Positions 19,017 through 29,974 of a DNA stretch of 64,000 nt are shown piece after piece. The translations under genes and the position numbers were made by a program. The stretch covers positions 248,001-312,000 of the forward strand of contig JABTTW010000001.1 in NCBI GenBank assembly GCA_015075745.1. The letters run 5' to 3'. The first letter of the stretch is position 1. Every line of letters starts with the position of its first letter. Source of the DNA: Planctomycetia bacterium. GTDB lineage: Bacteria; Planctomycetota; Phycisphaerae; UBA1845; UTPLA1. Under the pieces are notes generated by a model. The model did not search any database, was not told where the DNA came from, and saw only the letters and a program-made list of their open reading frames with translations.

Positions 19017-20237
19017 TCACATCTCCTGCTTCGGACCAAAAAACTCGTAGTGAATTCGCGATTCGTGGATATTGAGTTCCTTCAAAGTGCGAAGTAATCC
19101 CACCATGAAGGGCTTGGGGCCGCAAAAATAAAACTCGGCATCGCTGGCCGGCAGGATATCCTCAAGGAGGCGTGCGTCGACGTATCCGGTACTATGGCAA
19201 TGTCCCTGACGAATATCATCATCCAGGGGTGCGTCATATCGAAAATGGGCGCGAATACTTGGGCATTGGGCTGCAATGCCCTTCACCTCATCGGCGAAAG
19301 CGTGAAAGCGGCTGTTTCGAGCCGCATGAATGAAGTTTACCGGCGACTCAACTCGGTGATGCGCCAGGCTCTTCAGCATCGACAACACCGGCGTGATGCC
19401 GATGCCGCCGGAGATGAGCGTAATCGATCGATCGCCGATCTCCAGGGGATTGAGCGTGAATTCTCCGCACGGCGGACCGATTTCGAGAACATCGCCTTCC
19501 AAAACGTCGTCGTGAAGATAGTTGGAAATCAATCCGTTCGGCGAGCCCGTGTCGGGCGCCAGTTCACGCTTGACACTGATTCGGTAATGGCCTACGCCCG
19601 GCCGATCTGACAGGCTGTAGTTTCGCGGAGAAGTCGGCGCTGCCGGATGGTCGATTTGTACCGTGATGTACTGGCCCGGCTTGAATGTTGCCAGTGCGCC
19701 GCCGTCCTCCGGGCGCAGATAGAATGACGTAATGATCTCATTCTCCGGTTGCTTCCTATCGACAATGAAGCGTCGGAAACCGTTCCATCCGCCGGGAGTT
19801 GCACTCTGTGCCTGATAAATCTGAGTCTCTCGCTTGACAAAAAGGCCCGCCAGGAACCCGTAGGCCTCACTCCACGCGGCAATCACGTCATCCGTTGCCG
19901 AATCGCCGAGGATGTCCTTGATCGCGGCGAGCAGATACTTTCCAACGATTGGATAGTGATCGGGCTGGATTCCAAGCGAGCAATGCTTGTGGGCGATGAG
20001 CTCAACGGCGGGGCCGAGCGCCTCAAGATCATCGAGATTCGCGGCATATGCGCAGATGGCGCCGGCGAGCGCTCGCTGTTGACCTCCGGAATGCTGATGG
20101 GCTGAGTTGAAATATCTCTGGACTTCCGGATTTCCGGAGAACATCAGGTGGTAGAATCGAGTCGTGATGGCTTCGGCGTGCGTTGCAACGGTCGATGCCG
20201 TCGCCTTTACGATTTGGGTCGTCTTGGTGGTCAACAT
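19017..20237 (-). CDS. hmp: Flavohaemoglobin (nitric oxide dioxygenase)
   Basis: This 406-residue protein has an N-terminal globin domain with the proximal His region AVELIAHKHCSLGIQPDHYPIVG. The FAD domain contains PRNYSLSD, and the NAD domain contains GGIGITPVLSML and FYFCGPKPFM, ending FFGPKQEM. It converts NO plus O2 to nitrate using NAD(P)H and FAD. ATG 20237 begins MLTTKTTQIVKA as in the family; the longer frame has no better site. It is divergent from an Rrf2 regulator, a common arrangement for NO-responsive control. A broken second copy lies at 8787-9126. Confidence 0.95.
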   Translation of the reverse strand: MLTTKTTQIVKATASTVATHAEAITTRFYHLMFSGNPEVQRYFNSAHQHSGGQQRALAGAICAYAANLDDLEALGPAVELIAHKHCSLGIQPDHYPIVGKYLLAAIKDILGDSATDDVIAAWSEAYGFLAGLFVKRETQIYQAQSATPGGWNGFRRFIVDRKQPENEIITSFYLRPEDGGALATFKPGQYITVQIDHPAAPTSPRNYSLSDRPGVGHYRISVKRELAPDTGSPNGLISNYLHDDVLEGDVLEIGPPCGEFTLNPLEIGDRSITLISGGIGITPVLSMLKSLAHHRVESPVNFIHAARNSRFHAFADEVKGIAAQCPSIRAHFRYDAPLDDDIRQGHCHSTGYVDARLLEDILPASDAEFYFCGPKPFMVGLLRTLKELNIHESRIHYEFFGPKQEM

Positions 20238-20338
20238 TGAAATACAGATGCCTCTCGCTCGGGAGTGTCGGTAGCCAGGCCGCTCCATGCGGGCCTGTGC
20301 CTGAATTCAATTCATGGGAGCGAGAATATAGAGCTTGA

Positions 20339-20363
20339 AATCTACATGTCAAGGTGTATGATT
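20339..20363. promoter_or_regulatory. Candidate Rrf2-type operator in the hmp/Rrf2 intergenic region
   Basis: ATCTACA-N8-TGTATGAT is an imperfect palindrome lying between the divergent hmp and Rrf2 starts. It resembles the spacing of NsrR-like half-sites only loosely. The assignment rests mainly on position. Confidence 0.35.
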
Positions 20364-20389
20364 GCCGCGAATCAGGAGGTCGCTCGTCG

Positions 20390-20923
20390 ATGCTGTCGAA
20401 AACCGCTGAATACGCTCTCCGGGTTGCCTATTGGCTTGCACGAACGCCGGATCGGTCCGCGTCGGCGGATCAACTCGCCGAAATCACTCAAATACCACGG
20501 CGGTATTTGCACAAGGTGGTCCAGGACCTTGTTCGAGCCGGGCTGGTGCGATCCCAGCCGGGTCCAGGCGGCGGTTATGCGTTCGACCAGCCGCCGGGGA
20601 GGACCACTCTCCTCGATGTTGTCAGTGCCGTGGCGCCGCTCGAGCGTATCAAGCATTGCCCGCTCGGATTGCCTTCGCATACGAGCCTGTGTCCGCTGCA
20701 TAGGGAATTAGACAATGCCTTTGCCGCTACCGAAAAGGCACTGACGCGGGTGAGCCTCGCCCAACTGCTCCGATCCGCAAGCCCAATCATCCCTTTATGC
20801 GATGCTCCTCGCCGGCGCGGCATGTTGCAACTTCCGCAGTTGTGCGAAGTTCGCAAGTGTTCGACTAGGAAGGTCTCGCGATCGAGCACGGCGGTGACAC
20901 GAAAGCGTTCCCAGACACACTGA
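20390..20923 (+). CDS. Rrf2-family transcriptional regulator (NsrR-like by context)
   Basis: This 177-residue protein has a winged helix: MLSKTAEYALRVAYWLA, SADQLAEITQIPRRYLHKVV, QDLVRAGLVRSQPGPGGGY. The effector loop reads HCPLGLPSHTSLCPLHREL with two Cys and several His, a possible Fe-S site with one ligand different from the classical three-Cys arrangement. Extra Cys occur in the tail. ATG 20390 has AGGAGG upstream. Divergent from hmp, it likely represses it and releases on NO or oxidative damage of the cluster (inference). The C-terminal 40 residues are atypical and basic. Confidence 0.85.
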   Translation: MLSKTAEYALRVAYWLARTPDRSASADQLAEITQIPRRYLHKVVQDLVRAGLVRSQPGPGGGYAFDQPPGRTTLLDVVSAVAPLERIKHCPLGLPSHTSLCPLHRELDNAFAATEKALTRVSLAQLLRSASPIIPLCDAPRRRGMLQLPQLCEVRKCSTRKVSRSSTAVTRKRSQTH

Positions 20924-21210
20924 CGGCCTTGGTTCGCGATCAGCAGAGAGATTGCGTGACGAGGCGGAGTCTGCTTATCTCGGGGGAGCGGGTCAACGCG
21001 GCGGCATCGGGTTTGTTTGTGACGGCGCTGCCTGTGTTCCCGATCACGGCCGGCTGCCGCAGCCTCGCTCAGTTCGACGTCACGCCGGCCGGCATTACGT
21101 TGGCTTCGAACGTCGCGGCGACAGTCACTTTTCCACAGGTATTCGGCTGGATTCACTTCGAGACGCCGGTGGGAGAGGTCGCGCACGATCAAGTATTCGT
21201 ATTCGAATTC

Positions 21211-23997
21211 TCAACCGTCCCGATCATCCGCAGCGCCGAACGCTTCCTGAATCAGAAGTCTCTGCTCATATTTGTGGCTGGCAGAAGTTCCCGTGGCCGG
21301 GCTGGCCGACTCGGGACGGCTGATCCCCGAGAATGGGAAACGCCCGAGTAGGCGCTCTCCGAGGCGTACTCTCAGGTAACTCCATGCCCCCAGGTTACGC
21401 GGCTCGTCCTGGACCCAATAGGCTCGCGTCCCATCGGGGTAACGCGAGAGCGCCGCGTCCAAATCTTCCATGCGCCACGGATAAAACTGTTCGATGCGGA
21501 CGATGGCGACGTCGTCTCGCTTGGTCCTCTCGCGAGTCGCCGCGAGGTCGTAGTAAAGCTGTCCGCCACAGAGCAGAATCTTTTTGACATTGGAGGGGTC
21601 GCGATCCCGATCCGAGATGACCCGCTGGAAATGTCCATCGACGAATTCGTCGAGGCTGGAGACGGCCGCCGGGTGCCTAAGAAGACTTTTGGGGGTGAAG
21701 ACGACAAGTGGCTTGCGCCATGACCGGAGCACTTGTCGGCGCAGCAGGTGAAACAGTTGGGCGGGAGTCGAAGGCTGCACGATCTGAATGTTGTCCTCAG
21801 CCGCCAGAGTGAGAAACCGTTCGATATAGGCGCTGGAGTGTTCAGGCCCTTGACCGTCGAAACCGTGTGGAAGCAGCAATACCAGGCCGCTCAGCCGTCT
21901 CCATTTGTCTTCACCGCTGACGATGAATTGATCTATCAAGACTTGCGCGGCATTCACAAAGTCACCGAATTGCGCTTCCCACATAACGAGACCATCCGGG
22001 CAGTCGAGGCTGTAGCCGTATTCAAAACCGACGACGGACGCCTCAGACAGCGGGCTATTGTGAATCTCCACCGGTGCTTGCCCGATTGCCAAGTGCTGTA
22101 ACGGAACGTAGGTCTCGCCGTTCTCCTGGTCGTGCAAGACGGCATGGCGATGACTGAAGGTGCCGCGGGCGCTATCTTGTCCACTGAGTCGGATGCGGGT
22201 GCCTTCGGTCGCCAAGCTCGCGAGCGCCAGCGTTTCGGCGGCAGACCAATCCAGCGGGGATTCCCCTGCGATCATCTGTTCGCGCTTGTTGACGAAGCGC
22301 TCCAGCCGAGGGTGGCGATGGAAACCTGGCGGGACCGAGAGCATTTGTCGCATCATGCCGACGAGCCGCTCCTTCTCCACGCCGGTCGAAACTTCATCCG
22401 TCGGCTCCGAGCCACCATGATATCCTGACCAGATGCCCGTCAATTGGGTATCCGGCGACACATAGCTTTGGCCGCGGGCTTCGGCGAGGTCTTTTTCCAG
22501 CGCCTGATGAAACATATCAGCGACTGAGTCGGCTTCATCCCTGGTGATCTTTCCGAGCTTCAGCAGATGATCCAGGTAAGCTTCGCGAACCGGCTTGCGC
22601 ATCCGGATCGCCCGATAGAGGACGGGCTGCGTGTAGGCGGGTTCGTCCATTTCGTTATGGCCGTGCTTGCGGTAGCCGTACATATCGACAACGATGTCCC
22701 GCTGAAATTCCATGCGAAAGTCCATCGCCAAACGGATCACCTGAGCAACGGCCTCGGGGTCCTCGCCATTGACGTGAAGGATTGGGCTCTGGAGTATTTT
22801 CGCCACATCCGTGGCGTAGAGGCTTGAACGGGCCTCGGCGGGAGAAGTCGTGAATCCGATCTGATTGTTTACGACGACATGAAGCGCGCCGCCGACTGAA
22901 TAGCCCTGGAGTTCGCTTAGATTCAGTGTCTCCTGGACGATGCCCTCGCCGGCGATCGACGCATCGCCGTGAATCAAGAGCAACATTCCTGTTTTCCGCC
23001 GCACATCACCGGCGCGGTCCTGTTTGGCGCGCATCCGTCCCTGGGCGACCGGATTGATGAACTCGAGATGGCTGGGATTAAAGCAAAGCGACAGATGAAC
23101 GAGACGACCGTCCGCTGATTCCCAGTCCGTACTGTGGCCGAGGTGATGCTTAACATCTCCGGTGCCGGCGTATGCGGCGGGATCGCGAGGTTCGAATTCG
23201 CGGAAAATGTCGGCCGGCCGTTTGCCCATGATGTTCGCAAGGACGTTGAGCCGTCCACGGTGGGCCATTGCAATGACGATCTCGCGAATTCCGTGTTCTG
23301 CAGCGCGATCGATCGCCAAATCGATAAGCGGAATAAGACTTTCGCAGCCCTCGAGTGAGAAGGTCTTCGCCCCCACGAATTTTTTCTGTAATAATTCCTC
23401 GAAGGTCACCGCCTTTGTGAGACTCGTAAAGATTCTGAATTGCTGCCGGCGCGTTAATTCCAGGCGGTTCTCCGTGCCCTCCATACGTTCCTGGAGCCAA
23501 TGGCGAGTCGGGAGATCGTCTATGTGCATGAATTGCGCACCGATCGATCGGCAGTATGTATTGCGCATCCGGCGCAGCAGGTCACGAAGCGTCCGCACCC
23601 CTGGGCCGGCGATCGTCCTGCTGGAAACTTGTCGATCCATGTCTGCTTCGGTCAGACCGTAGTGGGCCGGGTCCAGTTCCGGTGACGACGGTCGGGGGAA
23701 ATTGAGTGGGTCGATTTGTGCGATCATGTGGCCGCGCACGCGGTAGGCGCGGACGAGCTGATCGACGCGATCCTGGAGCACAGCGCTTTGCGACGCGTCC
23801 TTGGATGCGACAAACCCTATGTCACTCGTCACGATGTCGCGGGTGGTCGCAGGATTGGCGTGCCGGTCATCATTGAATCGATCGAAAATCGCCCGCCATT
23901 CCATCGGAACTGAATCTGGATCAGACCGATAGTTGTTGAACAGGCGCTCGACGTTTGCTGCATTAACGGGATCGGAATGGCTGGCGTCATCGTTCAT
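21211..23997 (-). CDS. sucA: 2-oxoglutarate dehydrogenase E1 component
   Basis: This 928-residue thiamine-diphosphate enzyme begins VERLFNNYRSDPDSVPMEWR and includes SFSLEGCESLIPLID, MAHRGRLNVLANIMGK, GDASIAGEGIVQETLNLSEL and NNQIGFTTSP. The C-terminal half has YVPLQHLA and RPESASPATGTSASH. It decarboxylates 2-oxoglutarate and passes succinyl groups to E2. No sucB or lpd gene is adjacent, which is unusual; E2 and E3 must be supplied from elsewhere. A second chromosomal sucA is likely if this is an island copy (inference). ATG 23997 lacks an obvious strong ribosome site. Confidence 0.95.
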   Translation of the reverse strand: MNDDASHSDPVNAANVERLFNNYRSDPDSVPMEWRAIFDRFNDDRHANPATTRDIVTSDIGFVASKDASQSAVLQDRVDQLVRAYRVRGHMIAQIDPLNFPRPSSPELDPAHYGLTEADMDRQVSSRTIAGPGVRTLRDLLRRMRNTYCRSIGAQFMHIDDLPTRHWLQERMEGTENRLELTRRQQFRIFTSLTKAVTFEELLQKKFVGAKTFSLEGCESLIPLIDLAIDRAAEHGIREIVIAMAHRGRLNVLANIMGKRPADIFREFEPRDPAAYAGTGDVKHHLGHSTDWESADGRLVHLSLCFNPSHLEFINPVAQGRMRAKQDRAGDVRRKTGMLLLIHGDASIAGEGIVQETLNLSELQGYSVGGALHVVVNNQIGFTTSPAEARSSLYATDVAKILQSPILHVNGEDPEAVAQVIRLAMDFRMEFQRDIVVDMYGYRKHGHNEMDEPAYTQPVLYRAIRMRKPVREAYLDHLLKLGKITRDEADSVADMFHQALEKDLAEARGQSYVSPDTQLTGIWSGYHGGSEPTDEVSTGVEKERLVGMMRQMLSVPPGFHRHPRLERFVNKREQMIAGESPLDWSAAETLALASLATEGTRIRLSGQDSARGTFSHRHAVLHDQENGETYVPLQHLAIGQAPVEIHNSPLSEASVVGFEYGYSLDCPDGLVMWEAQFGDFVNAAQVLIDQFIVSGEDKWRRLSGLVLLLPHGFDGQGPEHSSAYIERFLTLAAEDNIQIVQPSTPAQLFHLLRRQVLRSWRKPLVVFTPKSLLRHPAAVSSLDEFVDGHFQRVISDRDRDPSNVKKILLCGGQLYYDLAATRERTKRDDVAIVRIEQFYPWRMEDLDAALSRYPDGTRAYWVQDEPRNLGAWSYLRVRLGERLLGRFPFSGISRPESASPATGTSASHKYEQRLLIQEAFGAADDRDG

Positions 23998-24312
23998 TTG
24001 GCCGCTACGATATCAAATGTATGGCCCTCGACCAAGTCGACCATCCTGGCGGCACAAGGAGTCGCCCGGTGGGTTGACGTTTCGTCTTTTCCTTGCCATC
24101 TGAAACGGTTCTACGATCCGAGGAGCGCCTCGATGGACAAGTGACAGCCCGTGCGACGTTGCGCGGCTGACGGGGTCGCACCCTCGTTTTTCCCTCAGGG
24201 TCCGCGCTGCCCGTGTTTTTGACGGAACATGCCTTTCGGTACTATAGTCGAGTCAAATTCGACGAGAAACGGTGCCGTTGACCTTTTGATCTGTTCAACG
24301 AGGCGAACGACC
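23998..24312. other. Divergent promoter region between sucA and the sensor kinase
   Basis: No gene is seen. It holds the sigma70-like promoter listed at 24219-24248 and a C+T-rich stretch before it. Confidence 0.45.
24219..24248 (+). promoter_or_regulatory. sigma70-like promoter for the two-component operon
   Basis: TTGACG (24219-24224) and TATAGT (24243-24248) are separated by 18 bases and lie about 65 bases before the kinase start. This would make the sigma54 activator itself housekeeping-transcribed. Confidence 0.5.
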
Positions 24313-25469
24313 ATGGGGCACGAAGCAGGTCTAGATGACCAACGACATGCTACGTCAGCGCTTCAAGAGCGTATGAAGGAACTGAGCTGCCTGTATACCG
24401 TTTCCCAGGCCATCGCCGAAGTAGAGCTTACGCGAAACGACAGAATCCAAAGAATTTTGAAGGCGCTTCCGCGCGCGTGGCGGTATCCGGACCGCGCCGT
24501 CGCCAGGATTATGCTCGATGACGAACGGTTCGAAAGTCCGGGGTTCGACGGGGTTGGCGCCGTCCAACGCGTAGAGCTCGTCATCGAGGACGTACAGAGA
24601 GGCTCGGTCGAAGTGGGCTACACATCTACCTTGCCCGCCGATGCCGGGGACCCATTTATTCCAGAGGAACTCAGTCTGCTGGAGAACGTCGCCCGACAAG
24701 TCTCGCTGTTCATCGCCCGGGAGGAGGGCGCAGCGAGGCGAGGCTTGCTCGAAGCGCAGTTGCGCCACGCCGATCGCCTCGCGACGATCGGCCAACTCGC
24801 CGCAGGCGTTGCACACGAAATGAATGAACCATTGAGCAACATACTCGGCTTCGCGCAACTGGCCCTGAAGGCGCCGGAAATACCACAGCCGGTCATCGAT
24901 GATCTGCGTGAAATCGTCGCGGCTTCATTGCGAGCTCGTGAGATCGTCAAGAAGCTGTTGCTTTTCGCCCATCAAACACCGCTCAAGAAGGCGCCCATAA
25001 ACATAAACGAACTCATCGAAGATGCTTTGTTTCTCTTGGAGGCCGGGTGCGAGAGGCAGGGTATCAAATTGATACGGCAACTCGCCGCCAATCTGCCGAC
25101 CATCGAGGCGGATCCGATTCAGATTCGCCAGGTGCTCGTGAATCTGACGGTCAACGCGATGCAGGCCATTGCGGTCGAGGGGACCGTGACAATTGAGACC
25201 AGGTTCGAGGCGATGCGCCTGGTAATATCCGTGGCCGACACCGGTCAAGGAATGAGCCCCGAGACCCTGCGTAAAGTATTCAACCCCTTCTTTTCGACCA
25301 AGGATGTTGGCGAAGGGACGGGCCTGGGCTTGTCGGTCGTTCACGGCATCGTTACGGCACATGGTGGTACAATTGACGCGGAGAGCCGTGAAGGACAGGG
25401 CTCCCGCTTCATCGTTCGGTTGCCTCTCATTGGAAATGTCCGGCAGCCTGCTTCTGGAAAGAGTCAATC

Positions 25470-25473
<4 letters not shown>
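24313..25473 (+). CDS. Sensor histidine kinase (NtrB/AtoS class)
   Basis: The 386-residue protein starts with a region of about 165 residues that may be a GAF-like sensor (YTVSQAIAEVELTRNDRIQ, LLENVARQVSLFIARE). The HisKA motif GVAHEMNEPLSNILGFAQLA contains the phosphorylated His. The HATPase domain has VNLTVNAMQAI, ADTGQGMSPE and GTGLGLSVVHGIV. No membrane segment is seen, so the signal is cytosolic. ATG 24313 has a GAGGCG-type site; an upstream frame to 24229 overlaps the promoter. Its stop overlaps the next start (ATGA), so kinase and regulator are coupled. Confidence 0.9.
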
Positions 25474-26807
<1,334 letters not shown>

Positions 26808-26813
26808 ACTCTG

Positions 26814-27740
26814 TCAGGCCGAAACTGGAGAAACGAACTCCGGCGGCTTTACCGCTAACACGGAGCACGGAATCTGCGGCAGCAATCGCTCGGCCGTGTT
26901 GCCGATGAGGAACCCCGCGATCCCCGTATGAGCAATGGTGGCCATGACCAGGAGTTCAATGTCACACTTCTCGATATGTTGCATGATCGCTAAGTCAGGT
27001 GGATCGGTGACGATGTGAACCTGCGGCTGTTGGTTAAAATTGAAGTTTTTCAATTGCGATTCAATGTGTTGCTGCGCCTCGGAGCGGAGTGCTTCGGCCT
27101 TTGCGGAAGATACGACCGACGGGAATTTACAGTCGAATTTCGGGAATTCGAGCGAGTGAATAACATGCAATTGAGCGCCATTCAGTTCCGCCATGGCACA
27201 CCCGTATTCCATTGCCAGGTCACCTACCGGTCGCAGGCAATGCGCGACGAGTACAGATTTGATCTCCTCACCGTTCCGACGCTGTGTAATCCAGACGGGA
27301 CAGGGACATAGCCGCAATAGCTTGATGCCCGTACTCCCCATGAGAAAGCCTCGCACTGCGCCAAGGTGCCGCGTTCCAGCCACGACGAGATCGTGCCCGT
27401 CGCGCATTACGAGCCGAATCATCTCCAACCAGCTCTTGCCGAAGCGCACCTCCAGACTGGCGTCTATGTTTTCCGATCTAGCACGCTCAACGAGATCGCC
27501 GAGTACACGCTTTGCCTGATCAAGTACCGATTGTTCACCGCCTTGGGATTCCGCGATCATTCGTTGAGTCGCGGCGGACACGTCGAGCGCGTAGAAGAAA
27601 CGCAACCGTGCCGAATTCAATTTGGCCAGCCACAGGGCGCGTTCGATCGCCTCGATGCTGGGAGGCGGCAATTCGTCCGAGACAAAATGGTCTCCTTGCG
27701 AGAGGTCAACTCCAACCAATATGTTCTTGAAATCTCTCAT
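26814..27740 (-). CDS. Tandem universal stress protein (UspA) domains
   Basis: This 308-residue protein has two Usp domains. The first starts FKNILVGVDLSQGDH and ends with the nucleotide-binding loop GTRHLGAVRGFLMGSTGIKL. The second ends ATIAHTGIAGFLIGNTAERL. Both G-x2-G-x9-G-S/T loops are recognisable, so ATP binding is likely. I chose the ATG at 27740 (MRDFKNIL) as the family-like start; the frame continues to 27782. It is convergent with the sigma54 regulator, 6 bases from its stop. Confidence 0.88.
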   Translation of the reverse strand: MRDFKNILVGVDLSQGDHFVSDELPPPSIEAIERALWLAKLNSARLRFFYALDVSAATQRMIAESQGGEQSVLDQAKRVLGDLVERARSENIDASLEVRFGKSWLEMIRLVMRDGHDLVVAGTRHLGAVRGFLMGSTGIKLLRLCPCPVWITQRRNGEEIKSVLVAHCLRPVGDLAMEYGCAMAELNGAQLHVIHSLEFPKFDCKFPSVVSSAKAEALRSEAQQHIESQLKNFNFNQQPQVHIVTDPPDLAIMQHIEKCDIELLVMATIAHTGIAGFLIGNTAERLLPQIPCSVLAVKPPEFVSPVSA

Positions 27741-28343
27741 GCTGCGCTCGATTCGTGAGTCAGGTAGACCGGCATTTCCCATTTGTCACAACTCAATGTT
27801 CATCCTATCTGAACGGCCTGCTCGATTCAATCGAGAACGGCCTCGGTCGCCCTCAATCGAACCGATTTACGCGCTGCAACGCGCCAATCCTGGTACTCAC
27901 GCGGCCGGAACAACGAGTTCGGCCCGTTTCCGCGCCGCGTCAATCCTTGCTTCCAAACGAATCCGCAACGTATCGCCCGGTCACGAGCATCAGCTACGCC
28001 GAACCAAATGCGGTGGGACACCGAGCCGCTGAATGCGGTCAGGAATCGCGGCGAATAACCTGTCGGGGCACTGCCACCTCGGCCATCTGAAACCTGACAT
28101 GCCTGGCGTGCCGCACCACCCTCGCGCCGATCTTGATCAGCCTTTCCCGAAGCGTGGTTAATCGGCGTATTGTGGAGTGTATCGACAGGCCCGGCAGTTC
28201 ACGCGCTGGCCATGCATTCTTGCTGGAATCGCCGGCGAAGCTGTCGTGCATTTCATTCGCAGGATGCGGCAGATTGTCGAAGAGTACGCGCTTTCCCCTT
28301 CCAAGGGCGCGCCCTGATGGGAGGCAGCCGCCCTTCCCGAGGG
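27741..28343. other. Gene-poor stretch with IS1380-like transposase tail
   Basis: Apart from the transposase fragment at 28039-28180, no gene is supported between the two universal stress genes. Confidence 0.4.
28039..28180 (-). pseudogene. C-terminal fragment of an IS1380-like transposase
   Basis: The minus strand reads LTTLRERLIKIGARVVRHAR followed by HVRFQMAEVAVPR and a stop. This is the typical end of IS1380-group transposases and parallels, but is not a copy of, the end of the intact IS1380 protein in this window (IRLKLLKVAARVVVSVRRVV). It is a relic of another insertion. Confidence 0.65.
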
Positions 28344-29324
28344 CTATGTTCCGCGCCGAACGATCTCGACCGAACAATTCGCGTTCATGGCCACGGTCGT
28401 CGAAACGCTGCCTAATAGGAACCGCACGATTCCGCGATGTCCGGTAGCGCCGACAAAGATGCAGTCCGCTCCATTCTTATCGCATGTCTCGGCCGCTTCC
28501 AACAGGCCGTACTGGGGGTGGGCTGGATTCACGAGCGTGGTTACTAATAGCTCCGGGCGCTGAAGGCGCAAAAAATCCGCGGCTTCGGACACAACCCGCA
28601 AGGCCGGCCGCCCACTGACCGCCGGCGAATCGGACGAGAGTGGCGCACCGCCCCAGATCGTATTATCTACCTGTTGAGAGACAAACGTCAGTGGGCCCGT
28701 CTCAAATGACGCGACGACGACACGAGTCCCAACGGGCCAACTCCGGGACGCTATCACTTCGACCGCCGCGTGCGCATCCGGTGAGCCGTCCACGCCTACG
28801 ATCAGCCGCGGCGCGGAAGTCTCGTCCGATTCCGGCGGGAAATTCAGGCGATCTTGCCGTCCCCTCGACACCCGCACCGAACCTCGAAGTGTCGTCACGA
28901 TGCGGTGGGCTACGCTGCCCAGCAACAACCGCTTCAGCCCTCCGAGGCCGCGCGAACCAACTACCACTAGGTCGAAAGGACGAGCCCCCGCCTGTCCATC
29001 GTCACCTTCGGCGCACTTGATGATCTCCAATGCCGGGGATCCAACGCGGACTTCAGCCGTAACCGCCCAACTCGGGAAGAGGCTGCGGATCAGATCAGCT
29101 CCCCGCCGTGCAATCGCGAGCTGCCTCTCGTAGTCCTCGCCGGAATCCGGCTGACGTTGCCCGCCTGTCTCTGCTCCTCCGGTCGCCGAACCGCAACGGA
29201 TTGATTGATCATCGAGAACCGATAAGACATGAACCTCGGTGTCGGAGGGAAGTCCGGCAAGTCGAAGGCTTACCAGCGCGGATTCGCTGTACTGAGAGCC
29301 GTCATGGGCTACGAGTATCTTCAT
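28344..29324 (-). CDS. Tandem universal stress protein (UspA) domains
   Basis: This 326-residue protein begins MKILVAHDGSQYSESALVSL. The first Usp domain ends GSRGLGGLKRLLLGSVAHRI, a full ATP-binding loop. The second domain (IVGVDGSPDAHAAVEVI) ends GATGHRGIVRFLLGSVSTTV. A Gly/Gln/Asp-rich insert sits in domain one. It is the second tandem Usp of the cluster; these proteins accumulate on energy limitation, though the specific role is unknown. No strong ribosome site is evident before ATG 29324. Confidence 0.9.
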   Translation of the reverse strand: MKILVAHDGSQYSESALVSLRLAGLPSDTEVHVLSVLDDQSIRCGSATGGAETGGQRQPDSGEDYERQLAIARRGADLIRSLFPSWAVTAEVRVGSPALEIIKCAEGDDGQAGARPFDLVVVGSRGLGGLKRLLLGSVAHRIVTTLRGSVRVSRGRQDRLNFPPESDETSAPRLIVGVDGSPDAHAAVEVIASRSWPVGTRVVVASFETGPLTFVSQQVDNTIWGGAPLSSDSPAVSGRPALRVVSEAADFLRLQRPELLVTTLVNPAHPQYGLLEAAETCDKNGADCIFVGATGHRGIVRFLLGSVSTTVAMNANCSVEIVRRGT

Positions 29325-29494
29325 TGAGATGGTTCCCAGAGACTACAGTGCCCTTCAGATTGTATTTCAGGGACATCGCGGCCGCAAGCAGCCTTCGCCA
29401 GCGGAAAGTCGCACGATTCGTCAAATTCGAAGCCTGTCGTTAGGCGCGCCTCTCCCGCCCGAAGCGCCCCGTCGACGATCACTTTTCCAGCACC

Positions 29495-29745
29495 GGCCTT
29501 GCATCTTCTCTACGAATTCCCGGGCTTCGTTAGAGTCAAATTGGACGGCAACCTCATCGACGCGACAGCGTTGCCCCTGGCAATGCGATTCACCGCGACG
29601 CGCGAGTACGGGCCCCATCGCGCGCTCGACGATGTTGGGTGCGAGCACATCGAAGCGGTTTTCGTCACCGTACGGAGAAACAAGACCCGCTCGACTGAAA
29701 TTCCCGGCATTGATCGCTAGAGTTTCCCAATGAGACTCAAGAAGT
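29495..29745 (+). pseudogene. Degenerate C-terminus of a second sigma54 activator
   Basis: The reading DATALPLAMRFTATREYGPH then RALDDVGCEHIEAVF aligns with the intact regulator at 25470-26807 (DATALPLAMRFTVPRERGLQ, RSLDDVEREHINAVL). The helix-turn-helix part is decayed: RRNKTRSTEIPGIDR is followed by TAG where the intact gene has KTLRE. Upstream, YEFPGFVR matches YSWPGNVR with about 45 bases deleted. Similarity extends at the DNA level, so this is a duplication followed by decay. Confidence 0.8.
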
Positions 29746-29891
29746 GACATTTTTCCTTCAATTGCTGATTGGGAATCACCACGGCCACTATTTCGGTTCA
29801 TTTCACTCCGCCGGGGCGTTCCGTTCCGCACGATCCGCCGCCAAGAACTCGATTCCTGCTTGTAAAGTGCGGATTCACGAGGAATTGCGCA

Positions 29892-29907
29892 TGGCACGAT
29901 GCTTGCT
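29892..29907 (+). promoter_or_regulatory. sigma54 -24/-12 promoter for the gdh operon
   Basis: TGGCAC-GATGC-TTGCT matches the RpoN consensus with GG and GC 10 bases apart. Transcription would start near 29918, before the small ORF at 29975 and gdhA. Confidence 0.75.
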
Positions 29908-29974
29908 GTAATCCCCTAGTGAAAACCGTGGCCGGTCAGCCATGGAATCGAGTTGGCAACAAAGGTGAACCAAG

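Larger units (their letters stand above)
29325..29974. other. Intergenic stretch with regulator relic and sigma54 promoter
   Basis: No intact gene is present. It carries the response-regulator relic (29495-29745) and the sigma54 promoter of the gdh operon (29892-29907). Confidence 0.5.

Noticed and set aside
18681..19097. 138-residue plus-strand frame
   Set aside because: It is out of frame with the transposase relic and overlaps the end of hmp; no ribosome site or family match.
20929..21351. 140-residue plus-strand frame after the Rrf2 gene
   Set aside because: It runs antisense into the end of sucA and has no ribosome site; judged a shadow.
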